Assembly (NCBI GenBank): GCA_963674835.2
Contig: CAXXKC010000002.1
Location: 186,001-250,000, forward strand
Origin: G963674835 sp963674835
GTDB taxonomy: Bacteria; Planctomycetota; Planctomycetia; Pirellulales; Thermoguttaceae
Length of the DNA stretch: 64,000 bases
Direction: 5' to 3'
The first letter of the stretch is position 1. The number at the start of each line of letters is the position of its first letter. This document shows positions 27,238 to 38,429 of this stretch, piece by piece. A model generated the notes under the pieces. That model saw only the letters and a program-made list of their open reading frames with translations. It made no database searches and was not told the origin of the DNA. The translations under genes and the position numbers were made by a program.

Positions 27238-27672
27238 ATGATTTACCGGTTAGGTCGGAATGGGCTGCTCCTGCTCGGCGCCCTCAGCATCGCCGCCTGG
27301 GTCGGCTGTGGCGAAGACAACCCTTTGGGCCGCAAAGCGGTCAGCGGTATGGTTACTCTGGATGGCAAACCCCTTTCGTCGGGTTCCATCCAGTTTGCCC
27401 CTTTGGATAAGGGGCCAGTCCTCGGTGGCTGCAACATCAAGGAAGGAAGCTACACGATCGCGGCCGAGAAGGGGCTCCCACCGGGCAAGTACTTGGTGAG
27501 GATCAGTGCCCCCGACATGAGTTTCTTCGAGACGGTGCCTGCCGAAGAACGTAGGCACAGCAAGCCGCCCAATCTTGCGCCGCCCGAGTACGGCTCTGAG
27601 AGCAAGATTACGATAACGGTCACGGGGGAAGGGCCCAACGAGTTCAACTTCGACATGAAGAGCGCGAAGTAA
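27238..27672 (+). CDS. small secreted lipoprotein with transthyretin-like fold
   Basis: The 144-residue product starts with a signal sequence ending in AAWVGC, a plausible although not canonical lipobox with Cys24 as the lipidation site. The mature part (VSGMVTLDGKPLSSGSIQF, later PPGKYLVRI) has the pattern of carboxypeptidase-regulatory-like or transthyretin-like beta-sandwich domains, which are abundant as short lipoproteins beside DUF1559 genes in planctomycetes. GAGGAAAGAGAGAG precedes the ATG. It lies 408 bases after the DUF1559 gene, which has its own terminator, so separate transcription is likely. The function is unknown; a structural role at the cell surface is a guess from family and location. 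Confidence 0.85.
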   Translation: MIYRLGRNGLLLLGALSIAAWVGCGEDNPLGRKAVSGMVTLDGKPLSSGSIQFAPLDKGPVLGGCNIKEGSYTIAAEKGLPPGKYLVRISAPDMSFFETVPAEERRHSKPPNLAPPEYGSESKITITVTGEGPNEFNFDMKSAK

Positions 27673-27770
27673 CGCGATGGTAGTTCATGTCGGTGGCAAG
27701 CCTGGACGGTAGGCTTGCGGAGGGTGGTTGTTCTCAGTTGGAGATTCCGGGCCCGTCGGGGGTCAGTGTT

Positions 27771-27812
27771 CGGCGTATCGACCTGCTTGGTCGATACGCC
27801 GAGTCGCTTTTC
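27771..27812 (+). terminator. strong Rho-independent terminator
   Basis: A perfect 13-base stem, CGGCGTATCGACC (27771-27783) with GGTCGATACGCCG (27789-27801), has a five-base loop TGCTT and is followed by GCTTTTCTT. It lies 98 bases after the lipoprotein gene. Confidence 0.85.
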
Positions 27813-28163
27813 TTGAAGCACGCGGCGCAAAGTCTTATGGCAACGCGAGTAGCGGCCGGTTGAAGGCCGCGTGGCCGCACGATCACCTAGCCACCAGCCG
27901 AGCATGCGTTCGGCTGCGGCATCGGCCACCACGGTTTGCCACGATTTGCGGATGGGCGTAGTAAATGTTGTTGGTCAAGCTGGGTAACTTTGAAGAGTAG
28001 CCGAGCGAAGCCAGATTTGCTGGTGGGGCTACGTCTCGGCGTTTGCCCGACGGCGCCAGAAATCGGTTACCGCACCCATTTGCGGATGGGCGCTTGCAAC
28101 GCCCGTCGGCTGTCGGTAAGCTAGAAATCGCTGTCAGGCCATCGGCGACAGGCCGGCAAATGA
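27813..28163 (+). other. terminator-flanked intergenic stretch, possible small RNA
   Basis: About 350 bases lie between two terminators pointing the same way, with no supported ORF. The words ATTTGCGGATGGGCG at 27945-27959 and at 28080-28094 repeat within it, and 28029-28072 belongs to a dispersed repeat also found at 48159. A small transcript ending at the 28164-28191 terminator is possible; no known RNA family is recognised. Confidence 0.35.
28029..28072 (+). repeat. dispersed repeat B, copy 1
   Basis: This 44-base stretch aligns without gaps to 48159-48202 at 36 of 44 positions; both copies start CTACGTCT and end in a shared 16-base block, AGAAATCGGTTACCG preceded by C. Both lie between genes. 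Confidence 0.6.
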
Positions 28164-28191
28164 GGCGGGAGGCCTTCGGTCCCGCCTTTTT
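28164..28191 (+). terminator. Rho-independent terminator
   Basis: GGCGGGA (28164-28170) pairs with TCCCGCC (28180-28186), followed by TTTTT. No ORF directly precedes it, so it ends either read-through or a small RNA. Confidence 0.8.
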
Positions 28192-28283
28192 GTGGCGAGC
28201 GATGATGTAACGTGACATTTCACTATGTTAGCAGACTTACCGCCGACACAAGTTGCGGCGGGACCTTGCCGGAGATCCTTCTG

Positions 28284-30035
28284 ATGCGACCTACCCTGCC
28301 AGCCATTGCGTGCGGGATGCTCTTGCTTGTGAGCGTCCGATCTGCGGCGGCCGATGATCTACTATGGCTCGTTCGCGACGGACGGCCGCTGTGCACGATC
28401 GTTCATGGTCAGGACGATCAGTATGCCGCCCAACGGCTGCAGCGCTGGTTCGCCGATACGGCGCACGCTAAGGTCGAGACGGTCGCGTCGGACGCCCAGA
28501 CATTGCCCAAGGAAGGCTGCCTCGTTCTTTTGGGCAGCGCCGCCTCGAATCCCGCAGTGCGCCGGCTGGCCGCGGAAGTTCAGATTGACGTTGGGTCGGA
28601 AGGTCTCACCGAGCAAGGTTACATCGCCCGGCGGGTTCGCAAGGACGGCCGCGACTATGTGCTTCTTGCCGGCGGCGGGCGGGATGGAACGAACTACGCG
28701 GTGGTCGACCTGATCCACTGGACGCTGCGTCACGACGGGGGAAATGTGTCGCTCGGCCCACTCGACGCCCGTGAAATTCCACGGTTCAAGTACCGCTGGT
28801 TCTGGAACTGGGATCATCGCATGGACTGGGGCGGCCCGGGGCGCGTAGGCACGGTGATGGGCGGTGGGGGGACGTTCAGCAAAGAGCCCCAGGCGTTTCT
28901 GATCGACTTCAAACGGTGCGTCGACTACATGGCCGACCACAAGTTCAACGGGCTCATCATTTGGGGCTTCATCCGCGACACCCACGGCGGCATCGCGGCT
29001 TCGCAGGAACTGTGCCGATACGCCAGCCAGCGCGGCGTGCGTATTCTGCCGGGCGTGGGCACGAGCGACTACGGTGGCTACTACTTTGAGGGCAATCACC
29101 TCTACAACGCCGACACGTGGTTGGCCAAACACCCGGAACTCCGCTCGATCAAGAAGGACGGGTCGCCGCGAAACTCGGCCTGCCCTTCCAAGCCAGAGAA
29201 CAAGCAGTGGCTCGACGAAGGGGCCAAATGGCTGTTCGACACGTTCGAGATCGGCGGGGTGAATCTTGAGATGGGCGATTTCTACGTGTGCTACTGCGAC
29301 GACTGCAAGAAGGCCCGCGCGGCGATCCAATCGAAGGAACCCGACTACTACAAGGATATGGCGATCTCGCACATGGTCACGTTCGAGACGATGCGGCGGA
29401 TCGCTCCCAAGGCGTGGCTGAGCTATGCCACGTACACCGGCTACACGGCGGCGATGATGAAGACACCGCCCAAGTTCCTCGATATGATCCCGCAGGACGC
29501 GATCTGCCAATGGACACTCACTCATATGGCCCGAAAATGGCCGGCGGACGTGCGCCCGATGGCCAAGCACAACCTCGGCTATCTGCACTGGTGCAACACG
29601 TCGACGCACACGCAGGACGATTTCTACCTGGCGGACGTTCGCGACATCTGCCGCGAGGCGGCGTCGGTGGGGTTCGAGGGTCTGGATACGTACGGCGAGC
29701 TGTCGCCTGAGCAGCCGAACGTCGAGTTGTTCTACCTCGCGTGGGAGGCGTTCTTGTGGAATCCGCAGATGTCGATCGACGAGTTCGTCGAGGAGCGTCT
29801 GGCGCCGCTGTGGGGAGGCCGCGAGCCGGCGTTGGCGATTCTCAAGATCATCCCGCTCATCAAGACGGCGAAACTGCGTAAGAACCCGGAGAATCTTACG
29901 GAGGCTCGGCGGTTGGTAATGTCGGCCCGTGCTGCGGCATCGCCGAACGGCCGCGCCCGCTGGGACCGGCTGATCGCCTATCTCGAGCGGCAGCAGCAGG
30001 CCGAGCACGTGCAGAAAACCAAACCGGCCAAGTGA
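28284..30035 (+). CDS. secreted glycosidase-like protein with GH67/GH20-type N-terminal domain
   Basis: The 583-residue product begins with a signal peptide (LPAIACGMLLLVSVRSAAA). Residues about 25-170 form an alpha/beta domain with DYVLLAGGGRDGTNYAVVDL, the pattern of the N-terminal domain that precedes catalytic barrels in alpha-glucuronidases and beta-hexosaminidases. A TIM-barrel-like region follows: HKFNGLIIWGFIRDTHGG, GVRILPGVGTSDYGGYY, and GGVNLEMGDFYVCYCDDC, where Glu and Asp could be catalytic and the cysteines may bind metal. The ATG at 28284 has GGAG nine bases upstream. It is followed, with a four-base GTGA overlap possible, by an epimerase. Hydrolysis of an exopolysaccharide is inferred; the substrate and family number are not assigned. 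Confidence 0.75.
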   Translation: MRPTLPAIACGMLLLVSVRSAAADDLLWLVRDGRPLCTIVHGQDDQYAAQRLQRWFADTAHAKVETVASDAQTLPKEGCLVLLGSAASNPAVRRLAAEVQIDVGSEGLTEQGYIARRVRKDGRDYVLLAGGGRDGTNYAVVDLIHWTLRHDGGNVSLGPLDAREIPRFKYRWFWNWDHRMDWGGPGRVGTVMGGGGTFSKEPQAFLIDFKRCVDYMADHKFNGLIIWGFIRDTHGGIAASQELCRYASQRGVRILPGVGTSDYGGYYFEGNHLYNADTWLAKHPELRSIKKDGSPRNSACPSKPENKQWLDEGAKWLFDTFEIGGVNLEMGDFYVCYCDDCKKARAAIQSKEPDYYKDMAISHMVTFETMRRIAPKAWLSYATYTGYTAAMMKTPPKFLDMIPQDAICQWTLTHMARKWPADVRPMAKHNLGYLHWCNTSTHTQDDFYLADVRDICREAASVGFEGLDTYGELSPEQPNVELFYLAWEAFLWNPQMSIDEFVEERLAPLWGGREPALAILKIIPLIKTAKLRKNPENLTEARRLVMSARAAASPNGRARWDRLIAYLERQQQAEHVQKTKPAK

Positions 30036-30043
30036 GCCACATC

Positions 30044-31435
30044 ATGAACCGACGACAACTCCTGGTGGCATCGGCCTCGACGGCGATCGGCTTGCTCGGC
30101 GCCAGGCGGTGTGGGGCAGCTCAGCCGAAGTTGCAACCTTCGGCACCGGCCACCGCGGGTGCGCAGGCCGGTCACCAATTGGCCGGACGAACGCTCGAGC
30201 AACTCCGCGATCGCTACCGCTACGACCTGTTCGACGACTTTCTGCCCTTCATGGACAAGCACATCATCGACCATGAACTGGGCGGGTTCATGTGTAACGC
30301 CGATCGCGACGGCACCTTGCTCAACACGACGAAGAACGCGTGGTTTACGGGCCGCGGCATCTGGGTTTACTCATTCCTTTATAACGAGTTGGCGCCGGAG
30401 CCGAAGTATCTGGAGGTTGCGAGGAAGGCCGTCGGATTGCTTCTTCGGAATGCTCCGACTGGCGACGACCTTTGGGCCGCCGAGGTCACCAAGCAGGGCG
30501 AACCGATCGCCTCGAAGGGGCTGTTGATCGGGGGGAAGTACGTCGACGTGAGCAAGGAGGTGTACGGCGACCTGTTCATTGCAGGAGGTTTTGCCGAGTA
30601 CGGCCGCGCGGCGAAGGAGCCTGCTTACTGGGATCGTGCCAAGCAGATGCTGTTGAAGTGCGTGCGGCTGTACGATCGGCCCGATTACGCGCCCAGTGCT
30701 CCGAAGGTCTATCTGGACAAGATCATGAGCGACCCACCGGAGCTGCCGGGCGCTCGCTTGCTGGCGGTGTGGATGCTGCTTCTCCACCTGGGCTCGCAGC
30801 TCCTGACGCAGCGTGAGGACGCTGAGGTGCGATCCGTGGTCGATCGCAGTCTGGATGCCATCTTTGCACACCATTACAATCCGGAGTACGACCTGCTGAA
30901 CGAAGTGCTGTGCCACGACATGAGCCGCCCGGAGGGCGTTTACCGCGACCTGGTGTACACGGGGCACGGGATCGAAACTCTGTGGATGGTTCTGTACGAG
31001 GCTCGTCGGCGGCAGGATCGGGAGCTGTTCGAGAAGGCCGCGCGATTGCTGCATCGCACGATCGAGGTGTCGTGGGACGACGTGTACGGCGGGTTGTTCC
31101 GCTGCCTGTTGAACGTCGATCAGAACACTTGGATTCTCGACAAGGCCCAGTGGACGCAGGCCGAGGCACTGATCGGCACGCTGTGCGTCGTGGAAGAGAT
31201 GGACGCGGAGTGGGCTCGCCACTGGTTCTCGAAGGTCTATACGTACGTGCTGGATACGTTCCCGCTGAAGAAGCACGGTTATGCGCTTTGGGACTTCTGG
31301 CCGGACCGGAAGGGAACGTTCGTCAAGCACTGCCGGCGCGTGGAGAATTTCCACCATCCGCGCCACCTCATGCTCAATCTGCTGGCAATCCAGCGGATGA
31401 TCGCTCGATCGGGCGGTCACATGACGGCGAAGTAG
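30044..31435 (+). CDS. AGE-family (N-acylglucosamine 2-epimerase-like) protein, Tat-exported
   Basis: The 463-residue protein starts NRRQLLVASASTAIGLLGAR, a twin-arginine signal, so it is probably exported folded. The rest is the (alpha/alpha)6 barrel of the AGE family: HELGGFMCNADRDG, TKNAWFTGRGIWVYSFLYNE, and GGLFRCLLNVD with catalytic-type Arg and His residues, as in cellobiose and glucosamine epimerases. The GTG at 30032 would overlap the upstream stop (GTGA) and add four residues; ATG 30044 begins at the Tat motif. Coupling to the glycosidase-like gene suggests the two act on the same sugar outside the cytoplasm. Its last 19 bases overlap the end of the convergent AAA ATPase gene. Confidence 0.85.
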   Translation: MNRRQLLVASASTAIGLLGARRCGAAQPKLQPSAPATAGAQAGHQLAGRTLEQLRDRYRYDLFDDFLPFMDKHIIDHELGGFMCNADRDGTLLNTTKNAWFTGRGIWVYSFLYNELAPEPKYLEVARKAVGLLLRNAPTGDDLWAAEVTKQGEPIASKGLLIGGKYVDVSKEVYGDLFIAGGFAEYGRAAKEPAYWDRAKQMLLKCVRLYDRPDYAPSAPKVYLDKIMSDPPELPGARLLAVWMLLLHLGSQLLTQREDAEVRSVVDRSLDAIFAHHYNPEYDLLNEVLCHDMSRPEGVYRDLVYTGHGIETLWMVLYEARRRQDRELFEKAARLLHRTIEVSWDDVYGGLFRCLLNVDQNTWILDKAQWTQAEALIGTLCVVEEMDAEWARHWFSKVYTYVLDTFPLKKHGYALWDFWPDRKGTFVKHCRRVENFHHPRHLMLNLLAIQRMIARSGGHMTAK

Positions 31436-32925
31436 TTGAGGCAGGCTCGGTCGAAGTACTCGTTGGTCATCTCCAGCGGAAAGCCGTGATAGGAGCAGAA
31501 GTTGCGGACCTGCATGAGCAGGTCGCGAGGCTGGCAGAAGCGCAGCGGTCGGCCCGGCCGCCGGTAGTGGGTCTGGATGAGATGGCTGACGGCGTCGTCG
31601 CGATATTCGACGCCCATTTGCTCGGCGAGGATGCGGAACAGGTCGCGGAACTCGTCTTCCGTCGGATCGATGATCTCGATCTTATAGGGAATACGCCGCA
31701 GGAAGGCCTCGTCGACCAAGTCGCGCGGTTCGAGGTTGGTCGAGAAGATAATCAACTGGTCGAAGGGTACGTTGATCTTCTTGCCGTTGGGCAGGTTCAG
31801 GAAGTCGACTCGCCGCTCCAGCGGAACGATCCACCGGTTGAGCAACTCTTCAACACGCATGCGCTGTCGGCCGAAGTCGTCGATCACGAGCGTACCGCAA
31901 TTGCTCTTGAGTTGCAGGGGTGCCTCGCAGATTCCGGTCGACGTGTTGATCGTGACTTCCAAGGCCGACATGGTGAGCTCGCCGCCTGCGATGATCGTGG
32001 GACGCACGATCCGCACCCAGCGCCGGTCGATCTTGCGCTTTTCGAGGATGCCGGAACCCGGCTCGACGGGCGCTTCGATGTGATTGACGGGGTCGAACAG
32101 CCGGATGATCTCGCCGTCGATTCCGATGGCCCGCGGAATCCAGATGTGCTGTCCGAACGCCCTGGTGACGCGTTCGGCGATGCTGGTTTTGCCGTTACCG
32201 GGGTAGCCGTAGAGGAAGAGGCCGCGGCCGGAATTGATGGCCGGACCGAGCCGGTCGAGCATGGTTCGGTTCAGTAGGAGGCCTTCGAACGCTTGCTGGA
32301 CGGCGTCGAAGCTGGGATGCTGGGCGGTGAGCGATTGGCGGGCGACGGCCGCGATGTATTCGTCGAGCGCCACTGGGGCCGAGCCGAAGTAGCTGCACGC
32401 CTGTGCATAGCGGCGTGCCCGCTCCCGGCCGACGTCGGTCAGTTGGTATTGGTAGTCGTTCATGGGGGCCGAGCCACGATGGACGACCAGTTGATCGTTC
32501 TTCAGCTTCCAGAGGAGCTCGTCAACGAGGATGAAGGGGAGCTTGATTTGCTCGGCGACGTCGCGGCCGGCCGCATCACCGCGCACCAGAAGGAATTTGA
32601 GTACGAGCGCCTCGACCTCGCTGTCGGTCAGCTTGGCGTCGCGGAAGGAACTGGGCTCGGTGGGAACGAAGGCGCCTTCGCCGTCGGGCGGGGCGGATTC
32701 CGGGGTGGCGTTCGACGGCTCGTTGCCTTGGGCCTTGTCGGGCTCGCCGGCGCCGGCCAGGTTGCGGATCCGGCCCAGCATGGCGTCCAACTTCGCGTCG
32801 GAGTCTTTGGTTGGCACGGGCACGTCGTGATCGGGCTCTGTGGCCTCAAGCGCGGACCAGGGATCGGTACCGGCGGCGGGATTGCCGGTCAGACGACTGA
32901 GGAGGCTATCGTCAGGAGCGCTCAT
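31417..32925 (-). CDS. AAA-family ATPase of planctomycete type
   Basis: The 502-residue product has a low-complexity N-terminal 95 residues, then a winged-helix-like segment (LTDSEVEALVLKFLLVRGD), and an AAA domain from about residue 200: Walker A LYGYPGNGKTS at about 237-247, Walker B-like TLVIDDFGRQ, sensor-type FSTNLEPRDLVDEAFLRR, and a C-terminal helical lid. It resembles single-ring ATPases used for transport or remodelling; no partner gene adjoins it. The start ATG 32925 is used. The 3' end overlaps the epimerase gene by 19 bases in a convergent tail-to-tail arrangement. What it remodels is unknown. Confidence 0.82.
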   Translation of the reverse strand: MSAPDDSLLSRLTGNPAAGTDPWSALEATEPDHDVPVPTKDSDAKLDAMLGRIRNLAGAGEPDKAQGNEPSNATPESAPPDGEGAFVPTEPSSFRDAKLTDSEVEALVLKFLLVRGDAAGRDVAEQIKLPFILVDELLWKLKNDQLVVHRGSAPMNDYQYQLTDVGRERARRYAQACSYFGSAPVALDEYIAAVARQSLTAQHPSFDAVQQAFEGLLLNRTMLDRLGPAINSGRGLFLYGYPGNGKTSIAERVTRAFGQHIWIPRAIGIDGEIIRLFDPVNHIEAPVEPGSGILEKRKIDRRWVRIVRPTIIAGGELTMSALEVTINTSTGICEAPLQLKSNCGTLVIDDFGRQRMRVEELLNRWIVPLERRVDFLNLPNGKKINVPFDQLIIFSTNLEPRDLVDEAFLRRIPYKIEIIDPTEDEFRDLFRILAEQMGVEYRDDAVSHLIQTHYRRPGRPLRFCQPRDLLMQVRNFCSYHGFPLEMTNEYFDRACLNYFAVM

Positions 32926-33141
32926 GCGGATTGGCTCGACAACGAGGTGATGGATGGCCGCAAGACTGTGTGCGTTGTCCGGTGTTGGCGAGAGGGCAGC
33001 CGCACGCGTTGCGCAGTCGGCGCGCTATGTCGCCAAACAAAACGGCAACTACAGAAAAACTCTACCTTTCACCCCACCTGGGTCAAACGAGCGTAGGGCG
33101 TGGCGAGCGGGCCGGGCCTTCTCCCCTCGCCGGACAGGGGT

Positions 33142-33147
33142 TATAAT
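33142..33147 (+). promoter_or_regulatory. possible -10 element before mqnA
   Basis: TATAAT occurs in the context GGGGTTATAATCGAC, 31 bases before the mqnA start. No good -35 hexamer accompanies it. The same sequence type, GGTATAATCGG, occurs at 62203. Confidence 0.45.
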
Positions 33148-33177
33148 CGACTTTTCCTGCCCGCCTGCGAGGAGCCG

Positions 33178-33982
33178 ATGGCGCTTGATCGCTCTGGAAC
33201 TGAAGAGACCCCCCCGTTGCGGATCGGGGCGGTCAGCTATCTGAATTCCCGGCCGTTGATTTGCTGTCTGGAGCAGTATTTGCCCGACGCGAGTCTGAGG
33301 GTCGACGTGCCGAGTCGTCTGGCTGACGATCTAGCCAAGGGGCAGTTCGACGTTGCGTTGATACCGTCGATCGAGTATCTGCGGAACCCGGGCTACGCCG
33401 TCGTGTCGGACGCGTGTGTCGCCTGCGACGGTCCGGTCAAGAGTGTGATGCTGTACAGTCGCGTTCCCATCGCGGAGATCCGTTCGCTCGCGCTGGATGA
33501 GGGCTCGCGGACCAGTGCTGCGCTGGTGCAGATCCTGCTTCGGGAGCGATTTGGGCTGGAGCCCCAGTTGGAAACGCTGCCTATCGGCGGGTCGCCGGAC
33601 GAGTCGACCACCGATGCGGTCATGTTGATCGGCGACCGGGGCATCATCGCACCGGACACCCGTTTTTTCGAAGCGCGGGACCTCGGCGAGGAGTGGCGGC
33701 GTTGGACCGGCCTGCCGTTTGTGTTCGCCATGTGGATCGGCCGATCGGGCCTGGACCTGGGGCCACTGCACCGGGCATTCTCGCAGTCGAGAGATGAGGG
33801 CGTTCGGCGGATCGACGCCATTGCCCGCAGCGAGGGGCCGCGGCTGGGGATTTCGGAAGACGCCTGCCGCTCGTATATGCGCGACCACCTGCGGTTCCGG
33901 CTCGGCCAGCGTGAGCGGCAAGGGCTGGAGATGTTCTTCGGCCTAGCGGCTGCGCACGGGTTCGCCCCCGGAGGAGTAGAGC

Positions 33983-34011
<29 letters not shown>
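33178..34011 (+). CDS. mqnA: chorismate dehydratase, futalosine pathway
   Basis: The 277-residue protein matches MqnA: RIGAVSYLNSRPL at residues 14-26, the DVPSRLADDLAKGQFDVALI block, PSIEYLRNPGY, and VMLIGDRGI. MqnA removes water from chorismate to make 3-enolpyruvylbenzoate, the first step of the futalosine route to menaquinone. GAGGAG precedes the ATG by a short three-base gap. The 3' end overlaps mqnC by 29 bases, so the two are co-translated or tightly coupled. Together with mqnC and the amidohydrolase at 38430, it shows that menaquinone is made by the futalosine pathway; mqnE and the later genes are not in the window. Confidence 0.9.
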
Positions 34012-35065
<1,054 letters not shown>

Positions 35066-35242
35066 GCCGGCCTCGCCGGATGAGCCAGTGACCGCTGACC
35101 CCGCAACCATTGGGGGTAGTTTTCCCCACCGTTTGCCAGGTGTAGCCGTGACGTGCCAACGGAACTGTGGATCGTGTAAGGTAAGCTACGATAAAAGGTT
35201 TAGGCGACGCTTCTGCGCAAGCCCCCCCCTCCGAGTGTCGTT

Positions 35243-36030
<788 letters not shown>

Positions 36031-36034
<4 letters not shown>

Positions 36035-38295
36035 GACGTCGGATGAACTGGCGGAACGTTCGCTGGATTCTCATTCGCGAGATGCGCGACCAGTTGCGGG
36101 ACCGGCGGACGCTGTTTGTCATCCTCATCCTGCCGATTCTTCTGTACCCGCTGTTGGGTACGGCGTTCTTTCAGGTTTCGCAGTTCATGCAGGATCGAGC
36201 CACCACTGTGTTGGTGATCGGAGCACGGAACCTGGACGATCTGCCGCCGCTGCTGGAGAACGACCACTTTGCGGCGCGATTGTTCAGCGATCCGAAGAAG
36301 GTGCGTCTGCTGGAAGTGAAGTTCCTCTCCGATGAACCTCGACCAGACCAAGGAACCGTTGCGGATCCGAAGGCCGTCGCCCGCGCCGCGGTCATCAACC
36401 GGCAGTGCGCCGCGGCCGTGTACTTCCCGCCCGATTTCGCCGACCGTCTGCAGGTGTTCCGCGAGGCGATTCAAGAGCGCACCGATCGTGCCCGGGCCAC
36501 GGGAAGCGAGGATTCGGACGGCAAGCAGAGCATTCCGCTGCAGATTCCCAGCCCTGAGATCATCTATACGACGGCCAACGAGCAGTCGCAGGTAACGTTC
36601 GCACGCCTGACGGCCGTCTTGCAGCGTTGGACGGATGAAATCGTCCAGACGAATTTGGCCGCGACGGGCGTTCCCGCGGTAGCGGCCAAGCCGTTTACGG
36701 TGGAGTCGGCCGATATCGCCAAGCGGACCAGCCTGCAGGGCGCCGCGACCTGGTCGAAGATATTGCCCATGCTGTTGCTGATTTGGGCGATGACCGGTGC
36801 TTTTTACCCGGCCGTCGACCTGTGTGCGGGTGAAAAGGAACGCGGGACCCTGGAGACGTTGCTCAGCAGCCCGGCAGAACGAAGCGAGATTGTGCTGGGC
36901 AAGTTGCTGACGATCATGTTCTTCAGCATGGTGACGGCCATCTTGAACCTGGTGAGCATGGCCGCCATGGGCTGGTTCATCCTGGCGAAGCTGCCCGGGT
37001 TGGGACCACCGCCCGTGGTTGCGGCGCTCTGGCTTTCATTGGCGCTGGTTCCCGTTTCGGCATTGTTCAGCGCGCTTTGCCTCGCGTTGGCTGCGCTGGC
37101 CCGCAGCAGCAAGGAAGGGCAGTACTACCTTATGCCTTTGCTCCTGGTCACGATGCCTCTGGCCGTGCTGCCAATGGCGCCGGGCGTGGAGTTGACGCTG
37201 GGCAACAGCCTGATTCCGGTGGCGGGCCTGATGCTGTTGCTACGGGCGGCCCTGGAAGGGAACTACTGGCAGACCCTTCAGTTCACGCCGCCGGTTGTGG
37301 CCGTGACGTTCGGGTGTTGCTACCTGGCAATCCGCTGGGCGGTCGAGCAGTTCAATTCGGAGTCGGTGCTATTCCGCGAGAGCGAGCGGCTGGATGTAGG
37401 CTTGTGGCTGCGTCATCTGCTGGATGAGCGCAAGCCGACCCCCACAGTGGCCGCAGCCCTGTTCTGCGGAATCCTGATCCTAGTCATTCGTTTCTTCATG
37501 GGCCTTGCGCTGCCGCAGCCGAACGACTTTCGGGCCTTCGCGCTGGTGACGCTCATTTCGCAGGTCGTGGTGATCGCGCTACCGGCGCTGATGATGACGA
37601 TCATATGCACGTCGAGTCCGCGGCAGACGCTACTGCTGCGATGGCCACCGTGGCTGACGTTGCCTGCGGCGGTGCTGCTGGCGGTAACACTGCATCCGGC
37701 CATGACGGCGCTGCAAAGCGCCATCACGACGCTGTATCCGGTGAACGAACAGTTGCAGGAGTCGTTAGCCGACTTGCAGAAGGTCATCCAACACGGACCT
37801 CTGGTGCCGATCATTCTTCTGATTGCGCTGACACCTGCCATCTGCGAGGAGTTGGCGTTTCGCGGGTTCATCCTTTCAGGGTTCCGGCACACGGGGCACA
37901 AGTCGCGGGCGATTGTCTTCAGCGCAATCTTTTTCGGGCTGACCCATGGAATTCTACAGCAGTCGATGACGGCCATGCTCGTGGGCATGATGATCGCCCT
38001 GATCGCCATCCAGAGCGGGAGTATTCTGCCGGGGATGCTGTTTCACCTAGTGCACAACAGTCTTGCCGTGGCGGGCGCGAGGATTCCGTCGGTCGTTCAG
38101 CAACGAATTCCGCTGGTGACCTACATCGTCAATCCGGCCGAGAACGGGCACGGCGTGGAATTCTGGACGGCCATCGGGGTCAGTGCGTTGGCGTCGGCGG
38201 CGCTGCTGTTCTGGTTCAACCGCCTGTCTTACGAGAAATCGATCGAGGAGCAGCAACAGGACGCAATTCGCCGCGCCCTGCGAACCGAGCCGTAG
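36031..38295 (+). CDS. ABC-2 permease fused to CPBP intramembrane protease domain (NatB-CPBP)
   Basis: The 754-residue protein joins two modules. The N-terminal half is a NatB-type ABC-2 permease: helix at residues 30-50, a large extracytoplasmic loop, and membrane segments from about 245 to 430, including GEKERGTLETLLSSP. The C-terminal half, beginning near residue 480, is a CPBP (Abi/Rce1-like) intramembrane protease domain with the three expected motifs: EELAFRG (about 606-612), FFGLTHG (about 635-641) and HLVHNS. The ATGA overlap with the ATPase gene shows one transport complex. An exporter with a built-in glutamic protease suggests processing of a peptide or lipopeptide during export; that is inference. 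Confidence 0.9.
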
Positions 38296-38296
38296 T

Positions 38297-38384
38297 GCGT
38301 GTCGCACTTAACTGTAGCGTTCGCGGCGGCATGTTTCTACGGTTGGGGAAAGCGAAATACACGCTACAATTACGTCGAATGCGC
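38297..38384 (+). repeat. dispersed repeat A, copy 1
   Basis: Bases 38297-38357 align with 55141-55200 at roughly 85 percent (eye count); the similarity continues through a shared TACACGC and CGAAT word. The copy begins one base after the stop codon of the permease gene, and 38296-38310 forms a short hairpin GTGCG-TGT-CGCAC. It ends at or next to the ATG at 38379, which may therefore not be a true start. Both copies are intergenic. Confidence 0.65.
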
Positions 38385-38429
38385 TCTAACCGGCCGGATG
38401 CTCGGGCCGTTACCGTCGGACCGTTTGCC

